A DNA stretch of 64,000 nucleotides from an uncultured Pelagibacteraceae bacterium (GTDB lineage Bacteria > Pseudomonadota > Alphaproteobacteria > Pelagibacterales > Pelagibacteraceae). The notes under the pieces are model-generated. The model was not told the DNA's origin, did not search any database, and saw nothing but the letters and a program-made list of their open reading frames with translations. Below, piece by piece: positions 1 through 8,663 of the stretch. Every line of letters starts with the position of its first letter. Within the stretch, counting starts at the first letter, position 1. The stretch lies in assembly GCA_902623415.1 (NCBI GenBank), contig CACNTU010000001.1, positions 1 through 64,000 of the forward strand. Reading direction: 5' to 3'. Made by a program: the position numbers and the translations under genes.

Positions 1-575
1 GAATGCTGGTTGAGAAATCAATTTATGAAAGAGCTGTTAAAGAAGCTGTAGATGAAGCAAACAAAATTAAAGTAGATCAAGCCTTAAAAAAAGGAGATCA
101 TATAGGACCAGTAATTTCTAAAATTCAATATGATAAAATTATAAATCTTATTGAAAGTGGAATTTCTGAAGGTGCAACTCTTGCAGCAGGTGGGCCTGAG
201 CTACCAAACGGTTTGAACAAAGGATACTTTATAAAACCAACTATCTTTACAGATGTAACTAATGAAATGAGAATTGCTAAAGAAGAAATTTTTGGACCTG
301 TGTTATCTATAATTCCATTTGAAACTGAGGATGAGGCAGTCAAAATTGTAAATGATACTTCTTATGGTCTTGGAAATTATTTGCAAACTGAAGACAAAGA
401 AAAAGCACACAGGGTTGCTAAAAAATTAAGATCTGGATGTGTTTACATTAATGGAAATGGAGCAGATGCCGGAACTCCATTTGGTGGTTACAGACAATCA
501 GGTAATGGTAGAGAAGGAGGTGTTTGGGGCCTTGAGGAATATCTTGAAGTAAAGAATGTTACTGGTTGGAGTTAA
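1..575 (+). CDS. Aldehyde dehydrogenase family protein, C-terminal part (5' end outside window)
   Basis: ORF product contains EEIFGPVLSIIPFETEDEAVKIVNDTSYGLGNYL and GTPFGGYRQSGNGREGG, typical of the ALDH C-terminus; too short to be complete. Confidence 0.92.
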   Translation, partial: MLVEKSIYERAVKEAVDEANKIKVDQALKKGDHIGPVISKIQYDKIINLIESGISEGATLAAGGPELPNGLNKGYFIKPTIFTDVTNEMRIAKEEIFGPVLSIIPFETEDEAVKIVNDTSYGLGNYLQTEDKEKAHRVAKKLRSGCVYINGNGADAGTPFGGYRQSGNGREGGVWGLEEYLEVKNVTGWS

Positions 576-1710
576 CCGAATTTTTTAAATATCTTAGTCT
601 TCCGATAATTTCATCTCGATCCATGTAATAACCTTGTAAATGTCTATGTCCTGAGTTTGGATCATATTCAGTTCTACCGTGTAATAATCGTCTATTGTTA
701 AAAGAAAAAATATCACCTGGTTCTAATCTAAATTTAATCTGGAATTGATCGTCATGAAGTAAATTTCCAAATCTGTGATGAGCCTTGTAAACTTTATCCA
801 TCAAATCAGGATGACAGTCTAAAGCATCCATGGTTGCTACACTAAACCTAATATCATGGTAATCATTATCTTTTGTTAGAGATATCGCGGGTGCGTAATA
901 ACTTCTTACAGATTCTTGTGTATAATCCATGTCTCTAAATTTTAAATGAACGTTTACTAGCGTATCAAATATTTCTTTCTCATTTTTTCTTAAATAATCT
1001 GCAACTGCAAAGCCATCTACAGCGGACGAGTCTCCTCCTGTTGCAGAATTAACTAAACAATGAAGAAATTGATAACCAGGTGGTGTTTCAAACCATGGTA
1101 AATCCATATGATTTCTTAGGGCATGTGCTGTGTAAGCAGAATTATTTGGTTTAGGAATATTAATTACTTCAAAAGGTGTTTTAAAAAAAGTTTCTCTAGT
1201 ATGGCTAATTCTGTTTAAAATTTTAAATCCAGAATTATTTTCGGTTGGAGCATTTTTTACTATAGCAATTCCAGTGTGGTGTAAAAGCTCTAACCATCTG
1301 ACAAGTCCATCATCTGAACTCATAATTTCATCATGTTCAATCTCAATTGACTTCAGATTATTTTGTAAAGAGTTATCCCAAAGTTTATAAGGAGATTTAT
1401 ATTCTAAATTATTTTTTATAGTATAGCAGTTTTCTCTTAACCAATTTTGGTCATAATAACTTATGTGTTCACCTTCACTCCATTCAATTTCAAGCTTGCC
1501 TTCATTATTTACTGCAAATTTTTTTGGATTAATATTATTTGATACTTTTAAAATATTAAACATTCTATGACGTGAGTCTTTGTCATGTGCAGTCGGACAA
1601 TTGTCTCTTAGCCATAAATAATTAAATTTACTTTTTTTTCCATCACTCCAGTCAACTTCTAAATTTGTAGAATTTTTAGTTATATTTTTAATTGTAAAAT
1701 TTTGTTCCAT
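559..1710 (-). CDS. Gamma-butyrobetaine dioxygenase-like Fe(II)/2OG oxygenase (DUF971-like N-terminus plus TauD domain)
   Basis: N-terminal WSDGKKSKFNYLWLRDNCPT, then HMDLPW and GDIFSFNNRRLLHGRTEYDPNSGHRHLQGYYMDRD motifs of the BBOX/TauD family. Confidence 0.85.
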   Translation of the reverse strand: MEQNFTIKNITKNSTNLEVDWSDGKKSKFNYLWLRDNCPTAHDKDSRHRMFNILKVSNNINPKKFAVNNEGKLEIEWSEGEHISYYDQNWLRENCYTIKNNLEYKSPYKLWDNSLQNNLKSIEIEHDEIMSSDDGLVRWLELLHHTGIAIVKNAPTENNSGFKILNRISHTRETFFKTPFEVINIPKPNNSAYTAHALRNHMDLPWFETPPGYQFLHCLVNSATGGDSSAVDGFAVADYLRKNEKEIFDTLVNVHLKFRDMDYTQESVRSYYAPAISLTKDNDYHDIRFSVATMDALDCHPDLMDKVYKAHHRFGNLLHDDQFQIKFRLEPGDIFSFNNRRLLHGRTEYDPNSGHRHLQGYYMDRDEIIGRLRYLKNSVNSNQ

Positions 1711-2441
1711 TAATTTTTATAATTTGAATGTTCTCTTTCTAGTTTTCTTAATAAAGCAGCCCACTCTGTTTTTCCATCATAATTATAATCATCAGAGTCA
1801 CTCATGTTTTCCCAGAAATATGCAGCTTTCTGTTTATCTATTTCATGTTTGTTTAAACCCATGGCAAGATTTTTTACCTGAACTGAACATGCTTGCTCTA
1901 GATAATAAGCTCTGAAAAATGCTTCTGCAGCAGTTTTTCCTACTGTGTAATATCCATGATTTCTTGTAATCAGAATGTCGTGTTTACTAATAAGATTTTC
2001 AAACTTGCTTCCAAATTCTTCGTCCTCAACAAATTCATAATCAATATATCCAACAAGATGATTTAAATAAACTGCGGCCTGTGAAAGATACATCAAACCT
2101 TCTTTAGTACCTCCAACTGCCATCACATCGTTGGCATGTCCGTGAACATAAAAGTTTACATCATTTCTTTTATTAAAAATCCATTGAGCAAGATTAATGC
2201 ATCCGTCATTTAACCAAGGTCCGTTTGAATCTAATTTTTTTCCGTTTTGATCAATTTTAACTAAAGATGAAGCAGTAATCTCTTCATAAAACATTCCATA
2301 TGGATGAACAAAAGAACAATTTTTATCTTCAGCAGATCTTGCACCTGCACATTGATTTGCAAGATCAGTCATACCGTACATATGTAAAATTCTATAGAGA
2401 GCAGACAACTCTAGTCGCACATCTTTATCTGTTTGCGCCAT
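1710..2441 (-). CDS. Class II aldolase/adducin family protein
   Basis: ITRNHGYYTVGKTAAEAFFRAYYLEQACSVQ is the family signature region; overlaps the downstream oxygenase start. Confidence 0.88.
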   Translation of the reverse strand: MAQTDKDVRLELSALYRILHMYGMTDLANQCAGARSAEDKNCSFVHPYGMFYEEITASSLVKIDQNGKKLDSNGPWLNDGCINLAQWIFNKRNDVNFYVHGHANDVMAVGGTKEGLMYLSQAAVYLNHLVGYIDYEFVEDEEFGSKFENLISKHDILITRNHGYYTVGKTAAEAFFRAYYLEQACSVQVKNLAMGLNKHEIDKQKAAYFWENMSDSDDYNYDGKTEWAALLRKLEREHSNYKN

Positions 2442-2481
2442 ATATAAAATTCTTATTTAAAAAATAAGTAAAAGCAAATAA

Positions 2482-2522
2482 ATACAACTGTTATTTATTA
2501 AAACAATCATAAGTTGTATAAT
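2482..2522 (+). promoter_or_regulatory. Candidate promoter/operator: inverted repeat ATACAACT...AGTTGTAT (2482-2489 / 2512-2519) overlapping a TATAAT -10 box (2517-2522)
   Basis: Direct reading; lies in the divergent intergenic region between the aldolase and proV-like genes. Confidence 0.45.
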
Positions 2523-2566
2523 ATTTGTTTTACATATGATGACTGTAACTGTTAGAACATTACATC

Positions 2567-3592
2567 ATGTCAAAAATTGAGATCAACAACGTTTACAAAA
2601 TTTTTGGTAACAACCCTTCCTCTGTACTGCCAATGGTAAAAGATGGTGCAACAAAAGATGAAATTTTAGAGCAAACAGGTCATACCGTTGGATTAGATAA
2701 TGTTTCGCTTAAAATTGAAGAAGGAGAAACCTTTGTTTGTATGGGTTTATCAGGATCAGGGAAATCAACACTAATAAGACATTTAAATAGACTAATCGAT
2801 CCAACTGATGGTGAAATTTTAGTTGAGGGCACGAATGTTATGTCGCTTGATAAAGATAAGCTTATTGAATTCAGAAGACATAAAATGAGCATGGTATTCC
2901 AAAGATTTGGTTTATTCCCACACAAAACAGTGATTCAAAATGTTGGTTACGGGCTTGAGATGCAAGGAAAAGGTGAAGATGAAAGAAATAAAATCTCAAT
3001 GGAAAAAATCGATGCAGTTGGTCTAACTGGTTTTGAAAATCAATACCCTGCTCAATTATCAGGAGGAATGCAGCAACGTGTTGGTCTAGCAAGAGCGTTA
3101 GCTACTGATACAGATATTATGTTAATGGATGAAGCTTTCAGCGCTTTAGATCCTCTGATTAGAAGTGATATGCAGAAACAATTAATTGATCTTCAAGCAG
3201 AACTAAAAAAAACAATTGTATTTATTACTCACGATCTAGATGAATCATTAAGATTAGGTGATCATATCGGGATACTAAACTCTGGAAAATTAGTTCAAGT
3301 AGGAACTCCCGAGGAAATTATTATGAACCCCGCTGATGATTATGTAAAAGCTTTTGTAAAAGATGTGAACAGAGCAAAAGTTATCAAGGCAAAAATTATT
3401 ATGAAAACTGCTGATCAGGCTAATGACATAGATAAATCAAACTTAATAAAAGTAAATGAAGATGAATTTATAGAGGATTTTTTACCAAAAATCGTATGCT
3501 CTGATTCAAATTGTGAAGTGGTTGATAAAAGTGGAAATGTAAAGGGATACATTTCAAATCAAGAATTACAGTCTTCATTAACAAGATCATAA
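2567..3592 (+). CDS. proV: Glycine betaine/proline (QAT family) ABC transporter ATP-binding protein, ProV/OpuAA-like
   Basis: Walker A GLSGSGKST, signature LSGGMQQRVGLARALA, Walker B IMLMDEAFSALDPL; QAT-type N-terminus. Confidence 0.88.
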   Translation: MSKIEINNVYKIFGNNPSSVLPMVKDGATKDEILEQTGHTVGLDNVSLKIEEGETFVCMGLSGSGKSTLIRHLNRLIDPTDGEILVEGTNVMSLDKDKLIEFRRHKMSMVFQRFGLFPHKTVIQNVGYGLEMQGKGEDERNKISMEKIDAVGLTGFENQYPAQLSGGMQQRVGLARALATDTDIMLMDEAFSALDPLIRSDMQKQLIDLQAELKKTIVFITHDLDESLRLGDHIGILNSGKLVQVGTPEEIIMNPADDYVKAFVKDVNRAKVIKAKIIMKTADQANDIDKSNLIKVNEDEFIEDFLPKIVCSDSNCEVVDKSGNVKGYISNQELQSSLTRS

Positions 3593-3593
3593 A

Positions 3594-4055
3594 GTGTTAT
3601 TAAAAACTTTCGAAGTAAAAAAGGAATGGGTTGATTACAATAATCACATGAACATGGCTTATTATGTTCTTGTTTTTGATCAAGCATGGGAAGTTGCACT
3701 TGAAAAGTTTAAAATGGGAGGAACTGCAGCAAAAAATCTTGATAGAAGTACTATGGTTGTTGAAACAAATACTAAATACTTAAATGAAGTTAAAGAAGGT
3801 GAAAAAGTAAATGTTAATCTAACCTATTTCGACCATGACAAAAAAAGACTTCATTTAAAAATGGAAATGATTTCTCAAAAAACCAATAAACTTTCAGCCT
3901 CTATGGAATGGATATCGCTGTATATAGATTTAAGTAAAAGAAAAGTCACAGAATTTGAGGAGGAAAAAGTAAAATTAATGAGAGACTTTATTGAACAAAA
4001 TAATTCAAAATTTTCAACTGAAGGTCTTCTATTCACTTCTAAATTGAAGAGATAA
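3594..4055 (+). CDS. Hotdog-fold thioesterase, betainyl-CoA thioesterase-like (GTG start)
   Basis: VKKEWVDYNNHMNMAYYVLVFDQAWE is a 4HBT-type active-site region similar to carnitine-pathway thioesterases; follows proV by 1 nt. Confidence 0.75.
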   Translation: MLLKTFEVKKEWVDYNNHMNMAYYVLVFDQAWEVALEKFKMGGTAAKNLDRSTMVVETNTKYLNEVKEGEKVNVNLTYFDHDKKRLHLKMEMISQKTNKLSASMEWISLYIDLSKRKVTEFEEEKVKLMRDFIEQNNSKFSTEGLLFTSKLKR

Positions 4056-4095
4056 TTAAATATTCGAGAGATTTTTTTTTTGATATAGGTGCGTA

Positions 4096-5049
4096 ATGAG
4101 CACTGATAATAACTCAAAAGGAATTCTTTTAATAATTGCAGCAATGACTTTGTTTGCAATGCAAGACTCTTTAATTAAATTTATTTTTGAAAAAGCAGCA
4201 CTTTATGAGATTTTTTTTGGAAGGTATTTTGTTGCTGCAATTTTACTGTTTTGTTACATCAAATTTAGAGGTCAAAAAGTTTCTTTAAAAACCTATTATC
4301 CTTTTTTAACGTTTGTTAGAGTAATTCTTCATTTTTTAGCCTTTTCTGCATTCTTTATTTCTTTAACCTATATGCCTTTAGCTACAGCAAATGCTTTATT
4401 TTTCTCATGTCCATTTTTCGTATCGATTTTTGCAAAATTTTTTTTGAAAGAATTTATTGGTATCAGAAGATGGTCTGCAATTGTTTTTGGTTTTATTGGT
4501 GTATTTATTGTTTTAAATCCAAACTTTGATGATTTTGAATATAAAAGTCTACTACCGGTTTTGTGCGCATTTTTTTACGCAGCTTCAATGACAATAACAA
4601 AATATACATCTGATAAAGATGACGTTAATACTCAACTTTTTTATTTTTACCTAATAGCACTAATACTTTGTGGTATTATTTTTGTCTTTATGGGCAATGG
4701 TCAACTTAATGATCCTAATTTTGACCCCACTACTCAATTTATATTTAGAGAATGGTTTTCAAACTTTGATTATACTTGGAAGTTTATTTTATTTTTTGGT
4801 TTTGCTGCATCCATTGCTTTTGTATGTATTTTTTCTGCGTATATAGTTGCTTCACCTTCAGTTGTTTCATTGTTCGAATATTCTTTAATTATTATGTCTA
4901 TGATTCCAGGTTATTTTCTATTTAATGAAATACCTTCGGCTAGAACCTTCATTGGAGTTGCGTGCATAATAGCAGCCGGAATTTATATTTATATGAGAGA
5001 GCGAGTTAAAGATCAGTATATTGCAACTGAAACTCCAGTAAGAAGATGA
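4096..5049 (+). CDS. EamA/DMT family transporter
   Basis: Repeated hydrophobic helices and EamA-like pattern. Confidence 0.82.
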   Translation: MSTDNNSKGILLIIAAMTLFAMQDSLIKFIFEKAALYEIFFGRYFVAAILLFCYIKFRGQKVSLKTYYPFLTFVRVILHFLAFSAFFISLTYMPLATANALFFSCPFFVSIFAKFFLKEFIGIRRWSAIVFGFIGVFIVLNPNFDDFEYKSLLPVLCAFFYAASMTITKYTSDKDDVNTQLFYFYLIALILCGIIFVFMGNGQLNDPNFDPTTQFIFREWFSNFDYTWKFILFFGFAASIAFVCIFSAYIVASPSVVSLFEYSLIIMSMIPGYFLFNEIPSARTFIGVACIIAAGIYIYMRERVKDQYIATETPVRR

Positions 5050-6014
5050 ATAAAAACTATATACCGACAATCAATATATCTTCACTGATTAAAAATAATT
5101 TTGAAACTCAAAATGCATTTAAAACAATTAAAGAAATTGAAAAAGCTTGTATCAATATAGGTTTTTTTCAAATTACTGGTCATGGGATTAATCTAAAAGA
5201 AATTAAAAAAACTTGTGAAGTTGGAAATAAATTTTTTAATTTACCAGACAGCAAGAAAAGAAAATTATCACCTAAAAAATGGAATAACAAAAATAAAAAT
5301 TTATACAGAGGATATTTTCCTAATGATGTAAATGGAAAAGAAGGTTTGGATATAGGTGATTTAAAAGTAACTAAAAAATATTCTTCAAACATAAATAATC
5401 AGTACATAGAGCATCTTAATCTGAGTTTATGTTTTAATAAAAACTCGATTAATATTTTAAACAAATATTTTGATAATATTTATAGATTGAGTGAAACTTT
5501 ATTTAAAAGTGTAATAAAACTTAATAAAAAAAATCCTGATATTTCTAGTGCAGCTTTTTCAAGATTAAAAACATTAAGCACATTAAGATTTAATTATTAT
5601 CCAAATCAAACAAAACCAGTAGAAATATCAAAACAAGACGGGGTTGCGCTTGGATGTGAAACTCATGTTGATAGTGGAATATTTACAGTTCTCTATCAAG
5701 ATAGAAAAGGTGGATTACAAGTACAAAATAGAAAAAACAAAAAATGGTATGATGTACCATTTAATAAAAAGGCTTTAGTGGTAAATACTGGAAGAGCTTT
5801 GGAGTTTCTAAGCAAAGGCAAATTTAAAGCAACTAATCATAGGGTTTTGTGGAATAAAAGTAAGAGGCTCTCTGTTCCTTTTTTCTTTGAACCTTCCTAT
5901 GATTTCAAAATGAACCAATCATTTTTAAATGGAAGTAAATTCAAAAATAATGGTCTAATTTATGAGAAATTTCTTAACAAATCCTTAAAGAAATTTATTG
6001 AATATCAACGTTAG
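5046..6014 (+). CDS. Isopenicillin N synthase-like Fe(II)/2OG oxygenase
   Basis: GFFQITGHGI, THVDSGIFTVLYQDRKGGLQVQ and ATNHRVL motifs. Confidence 0.88.
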   Translation: MNKNYIPTINISSLIKNNFETQNAFKTIKEIEKACINIGFFQITGHGINLKEIKKTCEVGNKFFNLPDSKKRKLSPKKWNNKNKNLYRGYFPNDVNGKEGLDIGDLKVTKKYSSNINNQYIEHLNLSLCFNKNSINILNKYFDNIYRLSETLFKSVIKLNKKNPDISSAAFSRLKTLSTLRFNYYPNQTKPVEISKQDGVALGCETHVDSGIFTVLYQDRKGGLQVQNRKNKKWYDVPFNKKALVVNTGRALEFLSKGKFKATNHRVLWNKSKRLSVPFFFEPSYDFKMNQSFLNGSKFKNNGLIYEKFLNKSLKKFIEYQR

Positions 6015-6052
6015 TAATAATAAGGTTTAAATATAAAGCGATACATAACTCG

Positions 6053-6115
6053 TCGTTAAATTCAAAAATTTACGAAAGTGGGATCGGTCGTCTTTAAATT
6101 AATTTTTAAAGGAGG
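6053..6115 (+). promoter_or_regulatory. Structured 5' leader: hairpin TCGTTAAATT/AATTTACGA and SD-adjacent hairpin CTTTAAA-TTAATT-TTTAAAG followed by GAGG
   Basis: Inverted repeats read directly at 6053-6062/6067-6075 and 6092-6098/6105-6111. Confidence 0.4.
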
Positions 6116-6119
6116 CTTT

Positions 6120-7286
6120 ATGAACTTTGGATATTTTTGTAACACTACTAATTGGGATAAAAAACCTTATACCCAACTTTTAGATGAAGCTAGAGAGATC
6201 ACTGAATATTGTGATCAAAATAATTGGAATTCTATTTGGTATACCGAACATCATTTTAACCATGAAGGAATGGAGTCGTGCACCAATCCACTAATGATGT
6301 GCGCTGATGCTGCTGCAAGAACTAAAAATATTCGTTTAGGACAAGCTTGTAACGTAATTACATTTCATAATCCTATAAGACTTGCAGAAGATATTGCTAC
6401 CCTTGACCAAATGTCTAAAGGAAGAGTTGAAGTTGGTATTGGAAGAGGAGTTTATGGTAGAGAGGCCATTAACATGAACAAAGAAGCTGACTTAAAAGAC
6501 CAAGCAAAAAATTTTAGACTATTTTCAGAAACATTAGACATAATGAAAAAAGCATGGTCTGAAGACTTCTTTTCTCATCAAGGAGAATTTTATACCTATC
6601 CATCTCCTAATTTTATTTGGCAACACGATATGAGTCCTCCAAAAGAAAATGTTGTTGATTTAAAAACAAATGAATTAAAACAAATATCTGTATTACCAAA
6701 ACCTTATCAGAAACCTTTTCCACCAATATCACAAGTAGTTGATGGAGAAAGATCAATTCAATGGGCAGCAGAAAATGGTCTTAATACAATTATGTGGATA
6801 CCAACTGTAAAAGCTTTGAAAAAAAGATTTGAAATTTATAAAGAGGCAAAATCTAAAGCTGAAAATAGAGATGTACCACTAGGGGAAGGTATAAGTTTGG
6901 TTAGAGATATGTTTGTTGCAGAAACTATGGAAGAAGCTGAAAAAATGGCTGGAGAACATATTGTAAATTATATGAGATGGGTTTGTCATTGGAGAGGGTT
7001 GGGAAATCATATGGATCCAGATGAAAAATTACCAGAGACAAAAAATAAACTAGATTTATTAAATTATGAATTTCTTCATAAAAGAAATCTATTGTTTGGA
7101 ACACCTGAGTTTGTAATTGAAAAAATAAAAGAACTTCAACAAGAATTAAATCTTCAAAATTTACAAGTCTGGTCTAACTTTCCAGGAATTAAACACGAAG
7201 ACTGCATGAGAAGCATCAAATTATTTACAGAGGAAGTAATTCCAAATATAAAACCGATAGATACGAACATTCAAAGAGCTAGCTAG
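6120..7286 (+). CDS. LLM class (luciferase-like) flavin-dependent monooxygenase
   Basis: NSIWYTEHHFNHEG, LGQACNVITFHNPIRLAEDIATLDQMSKGRVEVGIGRG; start set at the ATG after GGAGG (6111-6115) rather than 6078. Confidence 0.9.
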   Translation: MNFGYFCNTTNWDKKPYTQLLDEAREITEYCDQNNWNSIWYTEHHFNHEGMESCTNPLMMCADAAARTKNIRLGQACNVITFHNPIRLAEDIATLDQMSKGRVEVGIGRGVYGREAINMNKEADLKDQAKNFRLFSETLDIMKKAWSEDFFSHQGEFYTYPSPNFIWQHDMSPPKENVVDLKTNELKQISVLPKPYQKPFPPISQVVDGERSIQWAAENGLNTIMWIPTVKALKKRFEIYKEAKSKAENRDVPLGEGISLVRDMFVAETMEEAEKMAGEHIVNYMRWVCHWRGLGNHMDPDEKLPETKNKLDLLNYEFLHKRNLLFGTPEFVIEKIKELQQELNLQNLQVWSNFPGIKHEDCMRSIKLFTEEVIPNIKPIDTNIQRAS

Positions 7287-7289
7287 TAA

Positions 7290-7874
7290 ATGGACTTAAA
7301 ACTTAGAAAATTTGCAAAATTTGTAGATAAAACTTTTATAGAGGGTGGAAAAAAAGCTAAAGAACCTGTTTTGTTAGTTTCAGTTGCAGCTGTTATAGAA
7401 AATCCTTGGGCCGGAAAAGGTTTTGTAGAAGATTTAAAACCAGAAATATTAGATCTTGCACCTCAATTAGGAGATCTTTTGGTGCCAGAGTTAACAAAAG
7501 AAATTGGATCAGGTGAAAAAATTTTAGCTTATGGGAAAGCTGCGATGGTTGGATTGAACGGTGAAATAGAACATGCGTCTGCATTTATTCATACTTTAAG
7601 ATTTGGAAATAAATTTAGAGATGCCGTTGGTGGAACTTCTTATTTAAGTTTTACTAACACTAGAGGTCCTGCGGGAGCAAAAATTTCAATTCCAATGATG
7701 CATAAAACTGATGCTGGATTAAGACCTTTTTATCTAACGCATGAATTTACAATTCACGATGCCCCTAATGAAGATGAAATAGTTGTAGCTATTGGAGGTG
7801 CTCCAACTGGACGAGCTCATGCAAGAACAGGTGACAGATATCAAGACATGAAAGAGATGGGCATCGATAAATAA
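7290..7874 (+). CDS. Amino acid synthesis family protein (DUF1185)
   Basis: Recognised family sequence, e.g. ISIPMMHKTDAGLRPFYLTHEFTIHDAPNEDEIVVAIG and GGAPTGRAHARTGDRYQDM. Confidence 0.8.
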   Translation: MDLKLRKFAKFVDKTFIEGGKKAKEPVLLVSVAAVIENPWAGKGFVEDLKPEILDLAPQLGDLLVPELTKEIGSGEKILAYGKAAMVGLNGEIEHASAFIHTLRFGNKFRDAVGGTSYLSFTNTRGPAGAKISIPMMHKTDAGLRPFYLTHEFTIHDAPNEDEIVVAIGGAPTGRAHARTGDRYQDMKEMGIDK

Positions 7875-8663
7875 TTGATGTCTTACAATTTTGATAACAA
7901 TCAAAATCATTATTATTTTAATAATAAAAATTCGTTACCAATAATTTTTATTCATGGGGTTGGTTTAAATCAGCAAATGTGGAAACCACAAATTGAATTT
8001 TTTAAAGATAATTCATTTATAACTTACGATCTGTTAGGACATGGAAAAACACCCTTTAAAGAGCCAAATTTATCAATGGAAAATTTTACTGATCAATTAT
8101 CAAATTTAGTAAATAACCTTAAGATAGATAAATTTAATTTAATCGGCTTTTCTATCGGCTCTTTGATTGCAATTGAATTTGCCTCAAAATATGAAAATTA
8201 TTTAAATTCCTTAACTCTAATTTCCACTACTTACAAAAGGACAGCTGAAGAAAGACAAAATGTAATTGATAGAGTGAATTTGGCAAAAGAAAATATGCCA
8301 ATATCTCAAATGGCAATGAAGAGATGGTTTTCAGATAAATACCTTGAACAAAATCCTGAGTTATATGATGAGTTTATGAAAATTCTTAACAAGAAAGGAA
8401 TTGATCAAGAAAATTTTATTAAATCTTATGAGGTGTTTGCAAACTATCAGGACAATCTTGAAAATATAAAAAATATAAAAACAAATACTTTAATAATAAC
8501 AGGATCGGATGACCCAGGATCTACACCTGATATGTCTAAAAATTTAAATAAAGATATAGAAAATTCAACCTATGTTGAAATCAAAAATGGAAAACATCTA
8601 TGCACTATTGAATATGCAGACGAAGTAAATAATGCAATAATGAAACATATAAATAATGCCTGA
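7875..8663 (+). CDS. Alpha/beta fold hydrolase (start TTG 7875 or ATG 7878)
   Basis: IFIHGVGLNQQMW, GFSIGSLIA nucleophile elbow, C-terminal catalytic His context NGKHLCTIE. Confidence 0.88.
   Translation: MMSYNFDNNQNHYYFNNKNSLPIIFIHGVGLNQQMWKPQIEFFKDNSFITYDLLGHGKTPFKEPNLSMENFTDQLSNLVNNLKIDKFNLIGFSIGSLIAIEFASKYENYLNSLTLISTTYKRTAEERQNVIDRVNLAKENMPISQMAMKRWFSDKYLEQNPELYDEFMKILNKKGIDQENFIKSYEVFANYQDNLENIKNIKTNTLIITGSDDPGSTPDMSKNLNKDIENSTYVEIKNGKHLCTIEYADEVNNAIMKHINNA

Noticed and set aside
3875-4159. 94-aa minus-strand ORF over the thioesterase and DMT transporter genes
   Set aside because: Antisense to two supported genes; no family resemblance
6078-6119. Upstream extension MGSVVFKLIFKGGF of the LLM monooxygenase
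   Set aside because: GGAGG Shine-Dalgarno at 6111-6115 and homology start at MNFGYF place the real start at 6120; the upstream part is leader RNA
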